DNA of 64,000 nt from Promicromonospora sp. MEB111 (lineage in GTDB: Bacteria > Actinomycetota > Actinomycetes > Actinomycetales > Cellulomonadaceae), in the NCBI RefSeq assembly GCF_030209445.1, contig NZ_JARVSD010000028.1:124001-188000 (forward strand). Reading direction: 5' to 3'. A program made the position numbers and the translations under genes. The notes below the pieces were generated by a model that saw nothing but the letters and a program-made list of their open reading frames with translations, did no database searches and was not told the DNA's origin. Shown here piece by piece: positions 12,583 through 24,410 of this stretch. Numbering within the stretch: position 1 is the first letter of the stretch; the number at the start of each line of letters is the position of its first letter.

Positions 12583-13542
12583 GTGAGCGCGCAGCTGTTG
12601 AAGTGGGCCCATGAGGAGCTGGCCGAGGCCGGGGTCGGGTCGCCCCAGGCCGACGCCGAGGCGCTGCTGGCGTACGCGCTCGGGGTGGACCGGGCCGAGC
12701 TGGTGCGGCTGACCGTGCTCGGCCGCGAGGTGCCCGACGACGCGGCCGCCGCGTTCGCCCGTCTCGTCGCCCGGCGGGCCGCCCGCGAGCCCCTGCAGCA
12801 CCTGACCGGCGTCGCGCCGTTCCGGCACCTGGAGCTGGCCGTCGGTCCGGGGGTGTTCGTGCCGCGGCCCGAGACGGAGGAGGTCGCCCAGGTGGCGATC
12901 GACGAGGCCGCCAAGGTCGTGGGCGAGCGGGGCGGCGCCGTCGTCGTCGACCTGTGCACCGGGTCCGGGGCCATCGCGCTGGCGGTGGCCACCGAGGTGC
13001 CCGGCTCGCGCGTGCACGCCGTCGAGCTGGACAAGGACGCCCACGCGTGGGCGGCGCGCAACGTGGACGCCCTGAGCGCCGTCGCCGCGGGCCTGGACCC
13101 CGCCGCGGGGGCGGACCCCGAGTCGGCCCCCGAGCGGATCGTCCGGCTCGTCAAGGGCGACGCCCGCACGGCCCTGTACGGGGTCGACGGGACGGCCGAC
13201 GTCGTCGTCTCGAACCCGCCGTACGTGCCGTCCGACGCCGTGCCCGTGGACCCGGAGGTCGCCGAGCACGACCCGGCCGTCGCGCTGTACGGGCTGGGAC
13301 CGGACGGGCTGGAGGTGCCGCGCGGCATCACGGGCGCCGCCGCTCGCCTGCTGCGGTCCGGCGGGCTGTACGTCATGGAGCACGCGGAGGTCCAGGCGGA
13401 GGCGGCGCGGGCGATGGTCGCGGCCGCGCGGGACGCCGAGGGCAGGCCCGTGTTCGGGGAACCGGAGACGCGCAAGGACCTCACCGGCCGGTCCCGCATG
13501 GTGGTCGCGCGCCGCCTGGATCGTCTGGCGTCCGGATCGTGA
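12583..13542 (+). CDS. prmC: Peptide chain release factor N5-glutamine methyltransferase
   Basis: SAM-dependent methylation of the glutamine in the GGQ motif of release factors, so its partner is the neighbouring prfA product. The 319-residue protein has the SAM-binding loop [14 protein letters not shown] and the NPPY catalytic motif at 211-214 (SNPPYVPSD), the signature of amino-group N-methyltransferases. The GTG start has GGAGGAG five bases upstream. It is the first gene of a run of close-packed genes (prmC-tsaC-wecA-atpI) leading into the ATP synthase operon, as in mycobacteria. Confidence 0.96.
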   Translation: MSAQLLKWAHEELAEAGVGSPQADAEALLAYALGVDRAELVRLTVLGREVPDDAAAAFARLVARRAAREPLQHLTGVAPFRHLELAVGPGVFVPRPETEEVAQVAIDEAAKVVGERGGAVVVDLCTGSGAIALAVATEVPGSRVHAVELDKDAHAWAARNVDALSAVAAGLDPAAGADPESAPERIVRLVKGDARTALYGVDGTADVVVSNPPYVPSDAVPVDPEVAEHDPAVALYGLGPDGLEVPRGITGAAARLLRSGGLYVMEHAEVQAEAARAMVAAARDAEGRPVFGEPETRKDLTGRSRMVVARRLDRLASGS

Positions 13543-13555
13543 AAGACTGGTCCGC

Positions 13556-14269
13556 GTGAGTGTGCCTGTGCAGCCCGTGCTCGACGCCACCGACCCGCAG
13601 TCCTGGGGCCCCGCGATCGACGAGGCAGTGAATGCGATCTCCCGCGGCGGCCTCGTGGTCCTGCCCACCGACACCGTGTACGGCATCGCGGCCGACGCGT
13701 TCGACGAGGTCGCGGTGGCGGCCCTGCTCGCGGCCAAGGGCCGCGGCCGGCAGATGCCGCCGCCGGTCCTCGTGGGCGACGTCGCGACGCTCGACGGCCT
13801 CGCCACCGACGTGCCCGACGAGGCCCGCAAGCTCGTCGAGGCCTTCTGGCCCGGCGGGTTCACCGTCATCCTGCACGCGCAGCCGTCGCTGCAGTGGGAC
13901 CTCGGCGACACGGGCGGCACCGTCGCCCTGCGCATGCCGGACCACCCCGCCGCGCTCGCCCTCCTGAAGCGCACCGGTCCGCTGGCCGTCTCCAGTGCGA
14001 ACAAGTCCGGCAGCCCCGCGGCGCAGGACGTGGCGGACGCCGTGTCCCAGCTCGGCGCGTCGGTCGCCGTCTACCTCGACGGGGGAGAGGCGCCCGGCGG
14101 CGTCGCCTCCACGATCGTGGACGCGACCGGACCCGTGCTGCGGGTCGTCCGCGAGGGCGCCGTGTCGCTGGCCGAGCTGCGCAAGATCGCGGACGTCGAA
14201 GGCCCTGCGGTGTCGCCGGAGGACGACCCGATCGCGCCCCCGGCCCCCGCCGCGGAGGACGACGAGTGA
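13556..14269 (+). CDS. tsaC: L-threonylcarbamoyladenylate synthase (Sua5/YrdC family)
   Basis: Makes threonylcarbamoyl-AMP from threonine, bicarbonate and ATP, the precursor of the t6A modification at A37 of ANN-reading tRNAs. The 237-residue product shows the YrdC fold: GLVVLPTDTVYGIAADA, a KxR-type loop KGRGRQMPPPVLV, and PLAVSSANKSG. An acidic, Pro/Ala-rich tail of about 25 residues follows the YrdC domain; the long Sua5 C-terminal domain is absent. The GTG start has no Shine-Dalgarno, but AAGACT seven bases upstream resembles a -10 box, so an internal leaderless start is possible. The stop overlaps the wecA start by four bases. Confidence 0.92.
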   Translation: MSVPVQPVLDATDPQSWGPAIDEAVNAISRGGLVVLPTDTVYGIAADAFDEVAVAALLAAKGRGRQMPPPVLVGDVATLDGLATDVPDEARKLVEAFWPGGFTVILHAQPSLQWDLGDTGGTVALRMPDHPAALALLKRTGPLAVSSANKSGSPAAQDVADAVSQLGASVAVYLDGGEAPGGVASTIVDATGPVLRVVREGAVSLAELRKIADVEGPAVSPEDDPIAPPAPAAEDDE

Positions 14270-15504
14270 GGGTGTACCTGCTCCTGATGCTCGTGGCCGC
14301 GGCGGTCACGTTCCTGACCACGCCCTTCGCGCGCTGGGTCGCGCTCAAGACCTCGGCCATCTCCGCCGTGCGGGCCCGCGACGTGCACTCGGTGCCCACG
14401 CCCCGGCTCGGCGGGCTGGCGATGCTGATCGGCATCGTCGTCTCGGTCATGCTGGCCTCGCAGATGCCGTTCCTGTCCGGGGTCTTCGAGGACCGCCAGG
14501 CGTGGGGCATCGTGGGCGGCGCCGCGATCGTGTGCGCGCTGGGCTGGGCGGACGACAAGTGGGACCTCGACTGGGTCACCAAGCTCGCCGGGCAGGTGCT
14601 CGCCGCGGGGTTCATGGTCCTGCAGGGCGTCCAGCTCATCACGCTGCCGATCGCCGGCACGACCATCCCGTCGTCGCGCATGTCGCTCGTGGTGACGGTC
14701 CTGGCCGTCGTGGTCGCGATGAACGCCGTGAACTTCGTGGACGGCCTCGACGGCCTGGCCGCCGGCATCGTCGCGATCGGCGGGGCCGCCTTCTTCCTCT
14801 ACACCTACGGGCTCACCCAGCAGGCGACGCCGGAGGACTACTCCTCCCTCGCGTCGCTCATGATGGCGGTGCTCGTGGGCGTCTGCGTGGGCTTCCTGCC
14901 CTACAACTTCCACCCGGCAAGCATCTTCATGGGCGACGCCGGGTCCATGCTGATCGGCCTCGTCATGGCCGGCGCGGCGATCACGGTGACCGGCAACGTC
15001 ACGCCCGACGTGATGACCGGCTCGCAGGCCCTGCCCGCGTTCATCCCGCTGCTCCTGCCGGTGGCGGTGCTCATGCTGCCGCTGCTGGACATGGGGCTCG
15101 CGGTGATCCGGCGGCTGGCCGCCGGCAAGTCGCCCATGGCACCCGACCGCATGCACCTGCACCACCGCATGCTGGCCCTCGGCCACTCGCACCGCCGTGC
15201 CGTCGTGATCCTCTACGTGTGGACCGCCGTGTTCGCCTTCAGCGCCGCGGCCCTCGTCCAGTGGGACTGGGAGATCGTGCTGATCTGGACCACGGTGTTC
15301 GTGGTGCTCGCGCTGCTGGCCACGCTGGGCCCGCTGCGCAACCGCGGCCGGTTCCTGGACGACGACGTCGCGCTGTCGGGGCAGACCCCCAAGGTGCCCG
15401 CCGCCGTCGGGGCCGGGCTGACCCCGGCCGCCGCCGTACCGCAGAGCGCCACGGAGGGTGTCGCCGCGAAGACCACCGTCAAGACCAAGGAGACCGTCGA
15501 ATGA
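14266..15504 (+). CDS. wecA: Polyprenyl-phosphate N-acetylglucosaminyl-1-phosphate transferase (MraY/WecA family)
   Basis: Integral membrane enzyme moving GlcNAc-1-phosphate from UDP-GlcNAc to a polyprenyl phosphate carrier, the first step of cell-wall polymer linkage units. The 412-residue product has about ten membrane segments and family motifs GWADDKWDLDW, NAVNFVDGLDGLAAG and the late HxH-type loop HLHHRMLALGHSHR. A hydrophilic Ala/Thr/Lys-rich tail of about 50 residues follows the last helix. The GTG start overlaps the tsaC stop (GTGA). The position beside tsaC and atpI matches rfe/wecA of mycobacteria. MraY itself is less likely because mraY sits in the dcw cluster. Confidence 0.92.
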   Translation: MRVYLLLMLVAAAVTFLTTPFARWVALKTSAISAVRARDVHSVPTPRLGGLAMLIGIVVSVMLASQMPFLSGVFEDRQAWGIVGGAAIVCALGWADDKWDLDWVTKLAGQVLAAGFMVLQGVQLITLPIAGTTIPSSRMSLVVTVLAVVVAMNAVNFVDGLDGLAAGIVAIGGAAFFLYTYGLTQQATPEDYSSLASLMMAVLVGVCVGFLPYNFHPASIFMGDAGSMLIGLVMAGAAITVTGNVTPDVMTGSQALPAFIPLLLPVAVLMLPLLDMGLAVIRRLAAGKSPMAPDRMHLHHRMLALGHSHRRAVVILYVWTAVFAFSAAALVQWDWEIVLIWTTVFVVLALLATLGPLRNRGRFLDDDVALSGQTPKVPAAVGAGLTPAAAVPQSATEGVAAKTTVKTKETVE

Positions 15505-15965
15505 CCGAGCAAGCACCGGATGCCCCCGACGCCCCCCGCGGCGCCGCCGAGCAGGCGGTGCTGCGTGCGGCCCTGCGCGACTGCCTGATCCTCGTGGGGG
15601 GCCTCGCCGTCCTGGGGTCGCTGGTCGGGCTCCTGGTCGCGGGCCTGCCCGGGCTCTGGGGCGCCCTGATCGGTGCGGCGCTCGCCGCGTTCTTCTGCGC
15701 CACGACGGTGTGGTCCATGCTCTACACCGTCGGCAAGGGGCCGGCCGCCATGGGCGCCGTGGTGATGGGCAGCTGGCTCGCCAAGATGGTGGTGCTGATC
15801 GTCGTCCTGGTGATCATCACGCAGTTCGACTTCTACGACCGGGTCGTCCTGTTCGTCGTGCTGCTGCTGGGCGCCGTCGGGTCCGCGCTGCTCGACTACC
15901 GCGCGGTCCGGAACGGGCGCCTTCCCTACGTCGAGCCCGAGACCCAGCCCGACACCAAGCCCTGA
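15501..15965 (+). CDS. atpI: AtpI-like membrane protein of the ATP synthase locus
   Basis: 154-residue membrane protein with four predicted membrane segments, first gene of the ATP synthase cluster by position. AtpI proteins help assemble the c-ring in some bacteria and are not part of the finished enzyme. The N-terminal 20 residues are acidic and polar. ATG overlaps the wecA stop (ATGA). Sequence conservation in this family is low, so the name rests mainly on length, topology and position. Confidence 0.8.
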   Translation: MTEQAPDAPDAPRGAAEQAVLRAALRDCLILVGGLAVLGSLVGLLVAGLPGLWGALIGAALAAFFCATTVWSMLYTVGKGPAAMGAVVMGSWLAKMVVLIVVLVIITQFDFYDRVVLFVVLLLGAVGSALLDYRAVRNGRLPYVEPETQPDTKP

Positions 15966-16030
15966 CCGGACCCCATGAGCGGCCCACGACCTGACGCGGG
16001 GTTGCGCAATAAGTCACAAGGGGCCGTGTC

Positions 16031-16056
16031 ATGCGGTTCTACGGCCAGAACCGCAT
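16031..16056 (+). other. Perfect hairpin between atpI and atpB
   Basis: ATGCGGTTCT and AGAACCGCAT form a perfect 10-bp stem around ACGGCC. The sequence after it (CATAGGTTAGGCTTACG, 16061-16077) is AT-richer and holds TAGGTT/TAGGCT -10-like boxes, so the hairpin may end the prmC-atpI transcript while a new promoter serves atpB-C. Confidence 0.55.
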
Positions 16057-16167
16057 GGGACATAGGTTAGGCTTACGACGAATCCATGACGGCCAGGCCC
16101 GACGGCGCGCCCGTTCCGCCACACAGCGGGAACGCGCGCGGGGCCGAATGACCACCTGGGAGTCCTC

Positions 16168-16995
16168 CTGTCCACGTATGCGACGTCCGTAATCCTCGCC
16201 GCCACTGAAGGCCACGAGGGTGAGGGCGGCTTCCACACGCCGTCGATCGCCGACTTCTTCCCGTCGGGCATCCTCTTCGAAGGCACCATCTTCCAGATCG
16301 ACCGGCTCTGGATCATCCGGATCATCGCCACCATCGTGCTGCTGTCGGTCTTCCTGATCGCCGCGCGCCGGGCGAAGGTCGTGCCGGGCCGCTTCCAGGC
16401 CGGTGTCGAGTACATCCTGGACTTCGTCCGGGTGCAGATCGGCGAGGAGATCCTGGGCAAGGACAACGCGAAGCGTTTCCTGCCCATGCTCACCACGATC
16501 TTCGTCACGATCCTGGCGTTCAACCTCACCGGCATCATCCCGGGCCTGAACCTCGCCGCCACCTCGCGCATCGGCGTGCCGCTCCTGCTGGCTCTGTGGG
16601 TCTTCGTCACCTACTGGGCCGTCGGCATCCGCAAGCACGGTCTGGGCGGCTACCTGCGGGCGAACCTCTTCCCGCCCGGGGTCCCGTGGCCGATCTACTT
16701 CATCCTGACGCCGATCGAGCTGCTGCAGATCCTGATCATCCGGCCGGGCTCGCTGATGGTCCGACTGGTGGCCAACATGGTCGCCGGCCACATCATGCTC
16801 GTGCTCTGCTTCGCCGCCACGCAGTTCTTCCTGATCGACTCTGCGGGCAGCGGGCTGATGGTGTTCGGCGCGCTGACGCTGCCGGCCGGCATCTTCATGA
16901 CGCTCTTCGAGCTGCTGGTCGCGTTCCTGCAGGCGTACATCTTCGCCCTGCTGGCCGCGGTCTACATCAACATGTCGCTGGAGGAGGAGCACTGA
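16168..16995 (+). CDS. atpB: ATP synthase Fo subunit a, apparent CTG start
   Basis: Membrane stator subunit that forms the proton half-channels against the c-ring. The protein has five or more membrane helices, including the conserved helix with the essential arginine (PGSLMVRLVANMVAGH) and a C-terminal LLAAVYINMSLEEEH. No ATG, GTG or TTG is available in frame between the stop at 16087 and GTG 16336; starting at 16336 would remove about 56 residues, including the conserved IADFFPSGILFEGTIFQIDR region. CTG at 16168, with GGGAG five bases upstream, gives a 275-residue protein of normal length starting LSTYATSVILAATEG. A second CTG at 16156 is possible but has no ribosome site. Confidence 0.93.
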   Translation: MSTYATSVILAATEGHEGEGGFHTPSIADFFPSGILFEGTIFQIDRLWIIRIIATIVLLSVFLIAARRAKVVPGRFQAGVEYILDFVRVQIGEEILGKDNAKRFLPMLTTIFVTILAFNLTGIIPGLNLAATSRIGVPLLLALWVFVTYWAVGIRKHGLGGYLRANLFPPGVPWPIYFILTPIELLQILIIRPGSLMVRLVANMVAGHIMLVLCFAATQFFLIDSAGSGLMVFGALTLPAGIFMTLFELLVAFLQAYIFALLAAVYINMSLEEEH

Positions 16996-17932
<937 letters not shown>

Positions 17933-17933
<1 letters not shown>

Positions 17934-18745
17934 TGCGGGGATCGAGCGGGGCATCGCTGACGGCGGCGCAGGAGCGCTTCGAGCCGGTGCTGCGTGCCGC
18001 GGGTGCGGACGCGCTGACGCTGGGTGAGCAGCTGCTCACCCTGGTGTCGGCGCTCGACGACTCCGCCGCGCTGCGCCGCTCGCTCGCCGACCCCTCCCGC
18101 GAGGGCGAGGCCAAGGCCGGCCTGGTGGCCGACCTGCTGGGCGGTTTCGACGAGCGCGTGGTCGACCTGGTGTCCGGGCTCGTCCGGTCGCGCTGGGCGA
18201 GCGACGCGGACCTGGCCGACGCCGTCGAGCGTCTCGGCGTGGACGCCGTGCTGGCTTCCGCCGAGGCGCGCGGCGTGCTGGAGGCGGTCGAGGACGAGCT
18301 GTTCCGGGTCACCCGGGCACTGGTCGGCCAGCGAGAGGCCAAGCAGGTCCTCTCGGACGCCTCGACCGCTCCGGAGCGCCGTGTGGCGCTCGTGGACGCA
18401 CTGGTCGGTGGCAAGGTCGACACCGTGACCCAGCGCCTGGCGCAGCGCGCGACGTCGTCGCCGCGTGGCCGTCGCTTCGTGCAGACGATCGGCTGGTTCG
18501 GCGAGGTCGCGGCGGAACGCCGCAAGCGTCTCGTCGCCGCCGTGACGAGCGCGACGATGCTGACGCGCGAGCAGGAGGAGCGCCTCGGCGCCATCCTCGA
18601 GCGCTCGTACGGCAAGCCCGTCCAGCTGAACGTCACCGTGGACCCTACGGTCGTCGGGGGCATGCGCATCCAGGTCGGCGCGGACGTCGTCGACTCCACC
18701 GTCCTGTCGCGCCTTGCTGACGCTCAGCGTCGTCTGGCCGGCTGA
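17933..18745 (+). CDS. atpH: ATP synthase F1 subunit delta
   Basis: Connects the top of the alpha/beta hexamer to the b stalk. At 270 residues it is longer than the E. coli subunit (about 177) and matches the actinobacterial size class. The C-terminal conserved region VQLNVTVDPTVVGGMRIQVGADVVDSTVLSRL is clear; the N-terminal half is the helical bundle. ATG start with AAGGAGG six bases upstream, overlapping the atpF stop. Unlike mycobacteria, b and delta are separate here and no b-delta fusion exists. Confidence 0.95.
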
Positions 18746-18801
18746 AAACGTGAACAAGAACCTTCCGCCGCGGCTCTCGCGGCCACGACAGGAGAAGAGC
18801 A

Positions 18802-20430
18802 ATGGCTGAGCTGACGATCCGGCCGGACGAGGTCCGGGCCGCACTGGACAGCTTCGTGAAGTCCTACGAGCCCCAGGAAGCGGTCACCGAGGAGGTGGGT
18901 CGCGTCTCGTACGCCGCGGACGGCATCGCCCGCGTCGAGGGCCTCCCCGGTGTGATGGCCAACGAGCTGCTGCGCTTCGAGGACGGCACGCTCGGACTCG
19001 CGCAGAACCTGGACGTCCGCGAGATCGGTGTGGTCGTCCTGGGCGAGTTCACCGGCATCGAGGAGGGCCAGGAGGTCCGCCGTACCGGCGAGGTGCTCTC
19101 GGTCCCCGTGGGCGAGGGCTACCTCGGCCGCGTGGTCGACCCGCTGGGCGCGCCCATCGACGGCCTGGGCGAGATCGCCACCGAGGGCACCCGTGCCCTG
19201 GAGCTGCAGGCGCCCGGCGTCATGCAGCGCAAGTCGGTGCACGAGCCGCTCCAGACCGGCATCAAGGCGATCGACTCGATGATCCCGATCGGCCGTGGTC
19301 AGCGTCAGCTGATCATCGGCGACCGCCAGACCGGCAAGACGGCGATCGCGGTCGACACGATCATCAACCAGAAGGCGAACTGGGAGACCGGCGACCCGAA
19401 CCAGCAGGTGCGCTGCATCTACGTCGCCATCGGCCAGAAGGGCTCGACCATCGCCTCCGTGCGTGGCGCCCTCGAGGAGGCCGGCGCGCTCGAGTACACG
19501 ACCATCGTCGCGGCTCCGGCGTCCGACCCGGCGGGCTTCAAGTACCTCGCCCCGTACACCGGCTCGGCCATCGGCCAGCACTGGATGTACTCGGGCAAGC
19601 ACGTGCTGATCATCTTCGACGACCTGTCGAAGCAGGCCGAGGCCTACCGCGCCGTCTCGCTGCTGCTGCGCCGCCCGCCGGGCCGCGAGGCCTACCCGGG
19701 CGACGTGTTCTACCTGCACTCCCGTCTGCTCGAGCGCTGTGCCAAGCTCTCGGACGAGCTGGGCGCGGGCTCGATGACCGGTCTGCCGATCATCGAGACC
19801 AAGGCGAACGACGTCTCGGCGTACATCCCGACCAACGTCATCTCCATCACGGACGGCCAGATCTTCCTGCAGTCCGACCTGTTCAACGCCGACCAGCGTC
19901 CCGCCGTGGACGTCGGTATCTCGGTCTCCCGAGTCGGTGGTGACGCGCAGATCAAGGCCATGAAGAAGGTCTCCGGCACGCTGAAGCTGGAGCTGGCGCA
20001 GTTCCGCTCGCTCGAGGCGTTCGCGATGTTCGCGTCCGACCTCGACGCCGCGTCGCGTGCCCAGCTCCAGCGCGGCGCCGTCCTGACGGAGCTGCTCAAG
20101 CAGCCCCAGTACTCGCCGTACGCGGTCGAGGACCAGGTCGCCGCGGTGTGGGCCGGTACCAAGGGCAAGCTGGACGACGTCGCGGTCGATGACGTCAAGC
20201 GGTTCGAGTCCGAGCTGCTCGACCACCTGCGCCGCAAGACGGACGTGCTCTCCACGATCCGCGAGACCGGCAAGCTGGAGTCCGACACGGAGGACGCGCT
20301 CAGCGCCGCCGTCGACGACTTCCGCGCCGGCTTCCAGCGGGGCGACGGCACCGCGCTCGTCGGCGGTGAGGTCGAGGGCGGGCCCGTCGACGTCGAGCAG
20401 GCACAGGTCGTCGTCAAGAAGAAGGCCTGA
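18802..20430 (+). CDS. atpA: ATP synthase F1 subunit alpha
   Basis: Regulatory nucleotide-binding subunit of F1. The 542-residue product has the beta-barrel N-terminal domain, Walker [12 protein letters not shown] and the conserved [24 protein letters not shown] stretch. A C-terminal extension of about 35 residues after the family core ([19 protein letters not shown]...) is common in actinobacteria and has been tied to restraint of ATP hydrolysis in mycobacteria; whether it does so here is untested. ATG with AGGAGAAG upstream. Confidence 0.98.
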   Translation: MAELTIRPDEVRAALDSFVKSYEPQEAVTEEVGRVSYAADGIARVEGLPGVMANELLRFEDGTLGLAQNLDVREIGVVVLGEFTGIEEGQEVRRTGEVLSVPVGEGYLGRVVDPLGAPIDGLGEIATEGTRALELQAPGVMQRKSVHEPLQTGIKAIDSMIPIGRGQRQLIIGDRQTGKTAIAVDTIINQKANWETGDPNQQVRCIYVAIGQKGSTIASVRGALEEAGALEYTTIVAAPASDPAGFKYLAPYTGSAIGQHWMYSGKHVLIIFDDLSKQAEAYRAVSLLLRRPPGREAYPGDVFYLHSRLLERCAKLSDELGAGSMTGLPIIETKANDVSAYIPTNVISITDGQIFLQSDLFNADQRPAVDVGISVSRVGGDAQIKAMKKVSGTLKLELAQFRSLEAFAMFASDLDAASRAQLQRGAVLTELLKQPQYSPYAVEDQVAAVWAGTKGKLDDVAVDDVKRFESELLDHLRRKTDVLSTIRETGKLESDTEDALSAAVDDFRAGFQRGDGTALVGGEVEGGPVDVEQAQVVVKKKA

Positions 20431-20433
20431 CCC

Positions 20434-21330
20434 GTGGCCGGTGGATCCCAGCGCGTCTTCAAGGCACGGATCAAGTCGACGCAGTCGCTGAAGAAGATGT
20501 TCCGCGCGCAGGAGCTCATCGCCGCGTCCCGCATCGGCAAGGCCCGTGCGCGGACGGCGGCTGCGGCCCCCTACGCGCAGGCGATCACCCGTGCGGTCTC
20601 GGCGGTCGCCACGCACACCGACATCGATCACCCGCTCACGCGGGAGGTTCCCGGCGCCAAGCGCGCCGCGGTGCTCGTGGTGTCGTCGGACCGTGGCATG
20701 GCGGGCTCGTACCCGGCGTCGATCGTCCGTGAGGCGGAGCGGCTGACCCAGCAGCTCGCGGCCGAGGGCAAGGAGGTTCTCCTCTACGTCACCGGTCGTC
20801 GGGCGATCTCGTACTACACGTTCCGTGGTCGGGAGACCGTCCGGACGTGGACGTACGGCTCGGAGCGGCCGACGGCCGAGGTCGCGGAGGAGATCGGGCA
20901 GGCACTGCTCGAGAAGTTCCTCGCGCCCGAGGACGAGGGCGGCGTGTCGGAGCTGCACGTGGTCTCCACGCAGTTCGTCAACATGGTGACGCAGCGTCCC
21001 CACGTGGTGCGGATGCTGCCGCTGGAGGTCGTCGAGGGCGTGGTGGAGGCGGACGAGAACGAGGTCCTGCCGCTCTACGACTTCGAGCCGTCGCCCGAGG
21101 CCGTGCTGGACGCACTGCTCCCGCGGTACGTGGACCAGCGCATCTACGCGGCCCTGCTCGACGCGGCCGCGTCGGAGCTCGCCGCCCGCCAGCGCGCCAT
21201 GCACACGGCGACCGACAACGCCGAGGACCTGATCCGTACGTACACCCGACTGGCCAACCAGGCCCGGCAGGCGGACATCACGCAGGAGATCAGCGAGATC
21301 GTCTCCGGTGCCGACGCCCTGGCGTCCTGA
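20434..21330 (+). CDS. atpG: ATP synthase F1 subunit gamma
   Basis: Central rotor shaft turning inside the alpha/beta hexamer. 298 residues; N-terminal helix [32 protein letters not shown] and C-terminal helix [46 protein letters not shown] are the two long coiled-coil strands. GTG start three bases after the atpA stop, inside a purine-rich context (AAGAAGG). Confidence 0.97.
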   Translation: MAGGSQRVFKARIKSTQSLKKMFRAQELIAASRIGKARARTAAAAPYAQAITRAVSAVATHTDIDHPLTREVPGAKRAAVLVVSSDRGMAGSYPASIVREAERLTQQLAAEGKEVLLYVTGRRAISYYTFRGRETVRTWTYGSERPTAEVAEEIGQALLEKFLAPEDEGGVSELHVVSTQFVNMVTQRPHVVRMLPLEVVEGVVEADENEVLPLYDFEPSPEAVLDALLPRYVDQRIYAALLDAAASELAARQRAMHTATDNAEDLIRTYTRLANQARQADITQEISEIVSGADALAS

Positions 21331-22872
<1,542 letters not shown>

Positions 22873-22976
22873 GGTCTCGTCCGTCCCCCCGTGCGTGATG
22901 CCGCCCCGCCGGACCCCTTAGACTCGGGCAACCCGGCAGGGGCGGCAGTACGCCCGCTACATCGGAAGGAGCTCTC

Positions 22977-23237
22977 GTGGCAGAGCTGAGCGTGGACCTC
23001 GTGTCCCTGGACCGCAAGGTCTGGAGCGGTGCGGCGACCCAGGTGAGCGCGCCGTCTGCGGACGGCCAGATCGGCATCCTGGCGAACCACACGCCGCTGC
23101 TGGCGGTGCTTCGCCCCGGCACCATCAAGGTGGAGACCGCCTCGGGCCCGGCCGTGGAGGCCCAGGTCACCGGCGGCTTCATGTCCGTGGACAACAACCT
23201 CGTCACCCTCGTGGTCGACGAGATCTCCCTGGTCTGA
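22977..23237 (+). CDS. atpC: ATP synthase F1 subunit epsilon, short form
   Basis: 86 residues covering only the N-terminal beta-sandwich of epsilon (LSVDLVSLDRKVWSG, GQIGILANHTPLLAVLRPG, VTGGFMSVDNN). The C-terminal two-helix domain that inhibits ATP hydrolysis in E. coli and Bacillus (full length about 130) is missing; the frame ends normally after DEISLV, 13 bases before the next gene, so this is not a frameshift. GTG start with GGAAGGAG upstream. Last gene of the ATP synthase operon. Confidence 0.96.
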   Translation: MAELSVDLVSLDRKVWSGAATQVSAPSADGQIGILANHTPLLAVLRPGTIKVETASGPAVEAQVTGGFMSVDNNLVTLVVDEISLV

Positions 23238-23249
23238 GGGAGAGCGCGC

Positions 23250-23675
23250 GTGCCGGGCGTCGTATGGATCGCGATTGCGGTACTCGGGGCGCTCGCGCTC
23301 GTGATCGCGGCCGGGATCTCCCGGCTGCGGACCCTCTCCCGCAGGGTCGGTTCGTTCGACTGCAGTGCCCGGGCGACCGGTAACCCCGAGGGTTCCTGGA
23401 CGCCGGGCATCGCGCAGTACGCGGTGGGCCGGATCGAGTGGTGGCGGTGCTGGTCGCTGTCACCCCGTCCGGCCCGCACGTGGTATCGGGAGCGGCTCAC
23501 CGTGACGAGCCGCACCCCGCTGGACCCGGACGAGCGTGGTCAGGGCGACCACTACCTCGTCCAGTGCCGGTACGACGGGCTCGACTTCGAGCTCGACCTC
23601 GCTGCCGGCGACTACTTCGGCCTCGCCTCCTGGCTCGAGGCCGCTCCTCCCGGACGACAGGATCTGGTTCTCTGA
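23250..23675 (+). CDS. DUF2550 family membrane-anchored protein
   Basis: 141 residues with one N-terminal membrane helix ([20 protein letters not shown]) and a small cytoplasmic domain containing [28 protein letters not shown] and [19 protein letters not shown]. The family always seems to sit just after atpC in actinobacteria (Rv1312 in M. tuberculosis is the equivalent) and has no known function. Two separate Cys-Trp patches are notable. GTG start 13 bases after atpC, stop overlapping the nucS ATG, so it is transcribed with both. Confidence 0.85.
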   Translation: MPGVVWIAIAVLGALALVIAAGISRLRTLSRRVGSFDCSARATGNPEGSWTPGIAQYAVGRIEWWRCWSLSPRPARTWYRERLTVTSRTPLDPDERGQGDHYLVQCRYDGLDFELDLAAGDYFGLASWLEAAPPGRQDLVL

Positions 23676-24370
23676 TGCGGCTGGTCGTGGCAGACTGCTC
23701 CGCCCTCTACACGGGCCGCCTGACCGCGATGCTCCCGCCGGCGACGCGGCTGCTCGTGGTCAAGGCCGACGGCAGCGTGCTGATCCACTCGGACGGCGGC
23801 TCGTACAAGCCGCTGAACTGGATGAGCCCCCCGTGCACCCTCACGGTGCGCGAGCCCTCCGAGGAGGCCGCGGAACGCGGCGTCACCGAGGTGTGGACCG
23901 TCCAGCACGCCAAGTCGGACGACCGGCTCGAGGTCGAGCTGTTCACCGTGCACCACGACTCCGCCCACGACCTGGGCATCGACCCGGGTCTCGTGAAGGA
24001 CGGCGTGGAGGCGCACCTGCAGGAGCTGCTCGCCGAGCAGATCGCGCTGCTGGGCGACGGGCACACCCTGGTGCGGCGCGAGTACCCCACGGCCATCGGC
24101 CCGGTGGACATCCTCGCGCGGGACGGCTCCGGCTCCACGGTCGCGGTGGAGATCAAGCGCCGCGGCGACATCGACGGCGTCGAGCAGCTCACGCGGTACC
24201 TGGAGCTGCTCAACCGCGACCCGCTGCTGGCCCCGGTCCAGGGCGTCTACGCGGCCCAGGAGATCAAGCCGCAGGCGCGCGTCCTGGCGAAGGACCGCGG
24301 CATCAAGACCCTCCTGCTGGACTACGACGCCATGCGCGGCGTCGACGACCCCACGTCGCGCCTCTTCTGA
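23675..24370 (+). CDS. nucS: Mismatch-specific endonuclease NucS/EndoMS
   Basis: 231-residue nuclease that carries out post-replicative mismatch repair in actinobacteria, which lack MutS and MutL; it cuts both strands at mismatches and is recruited by the sliding clamp. N-terminal DNA-binding domain [21 protein letters not shown], and a RecB-like catalytic domain with GPVDILARD (D145) and VAVEIKRRG (E159, K161). The last residues DDPTSRLF look like the short C-terminal clamp-binding peptide known in the family. ATG overlaps the DUF2550 stop. Confidence 0.95.
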   Translation: MRLVVADCSALYTGRLTAMLPPATRLLVVKADGSVLIHSDGGSYKPLNWMSPPCTLTVREPSEEAAERGVTEVWTVQHAKSDDRLEVELFTVHHDSAHDLGIDPGLVKDGVEAHLQELLAEQIALLGDGHTLVRREYPTAIGPVDILARDGSGSTVAVEIKRRGDIDGVEQLTRYLELLNRDPLLAPVQGVYAAQEIKPQARVLAKDRGIKTLLLDYDAMRGVDDPTSRLF

Positions 24371-24410
24371 CCCGCACTCAGCAGGGGTGCGCGGGTGGCA
24401 GGATGTCCGT

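Noticed and set aside
16148-16192. A 14-codon open frame (ATG 16148) overlapping the atpB start as a leader peptide
   Set aside because: No ribosome site and no informative composition; it merely overlaps the CTG start region.
16336-16995. GTG 16336 as the atpB start
   Set aside because: It would remove about 56 conserved residues including the first membrane segment.
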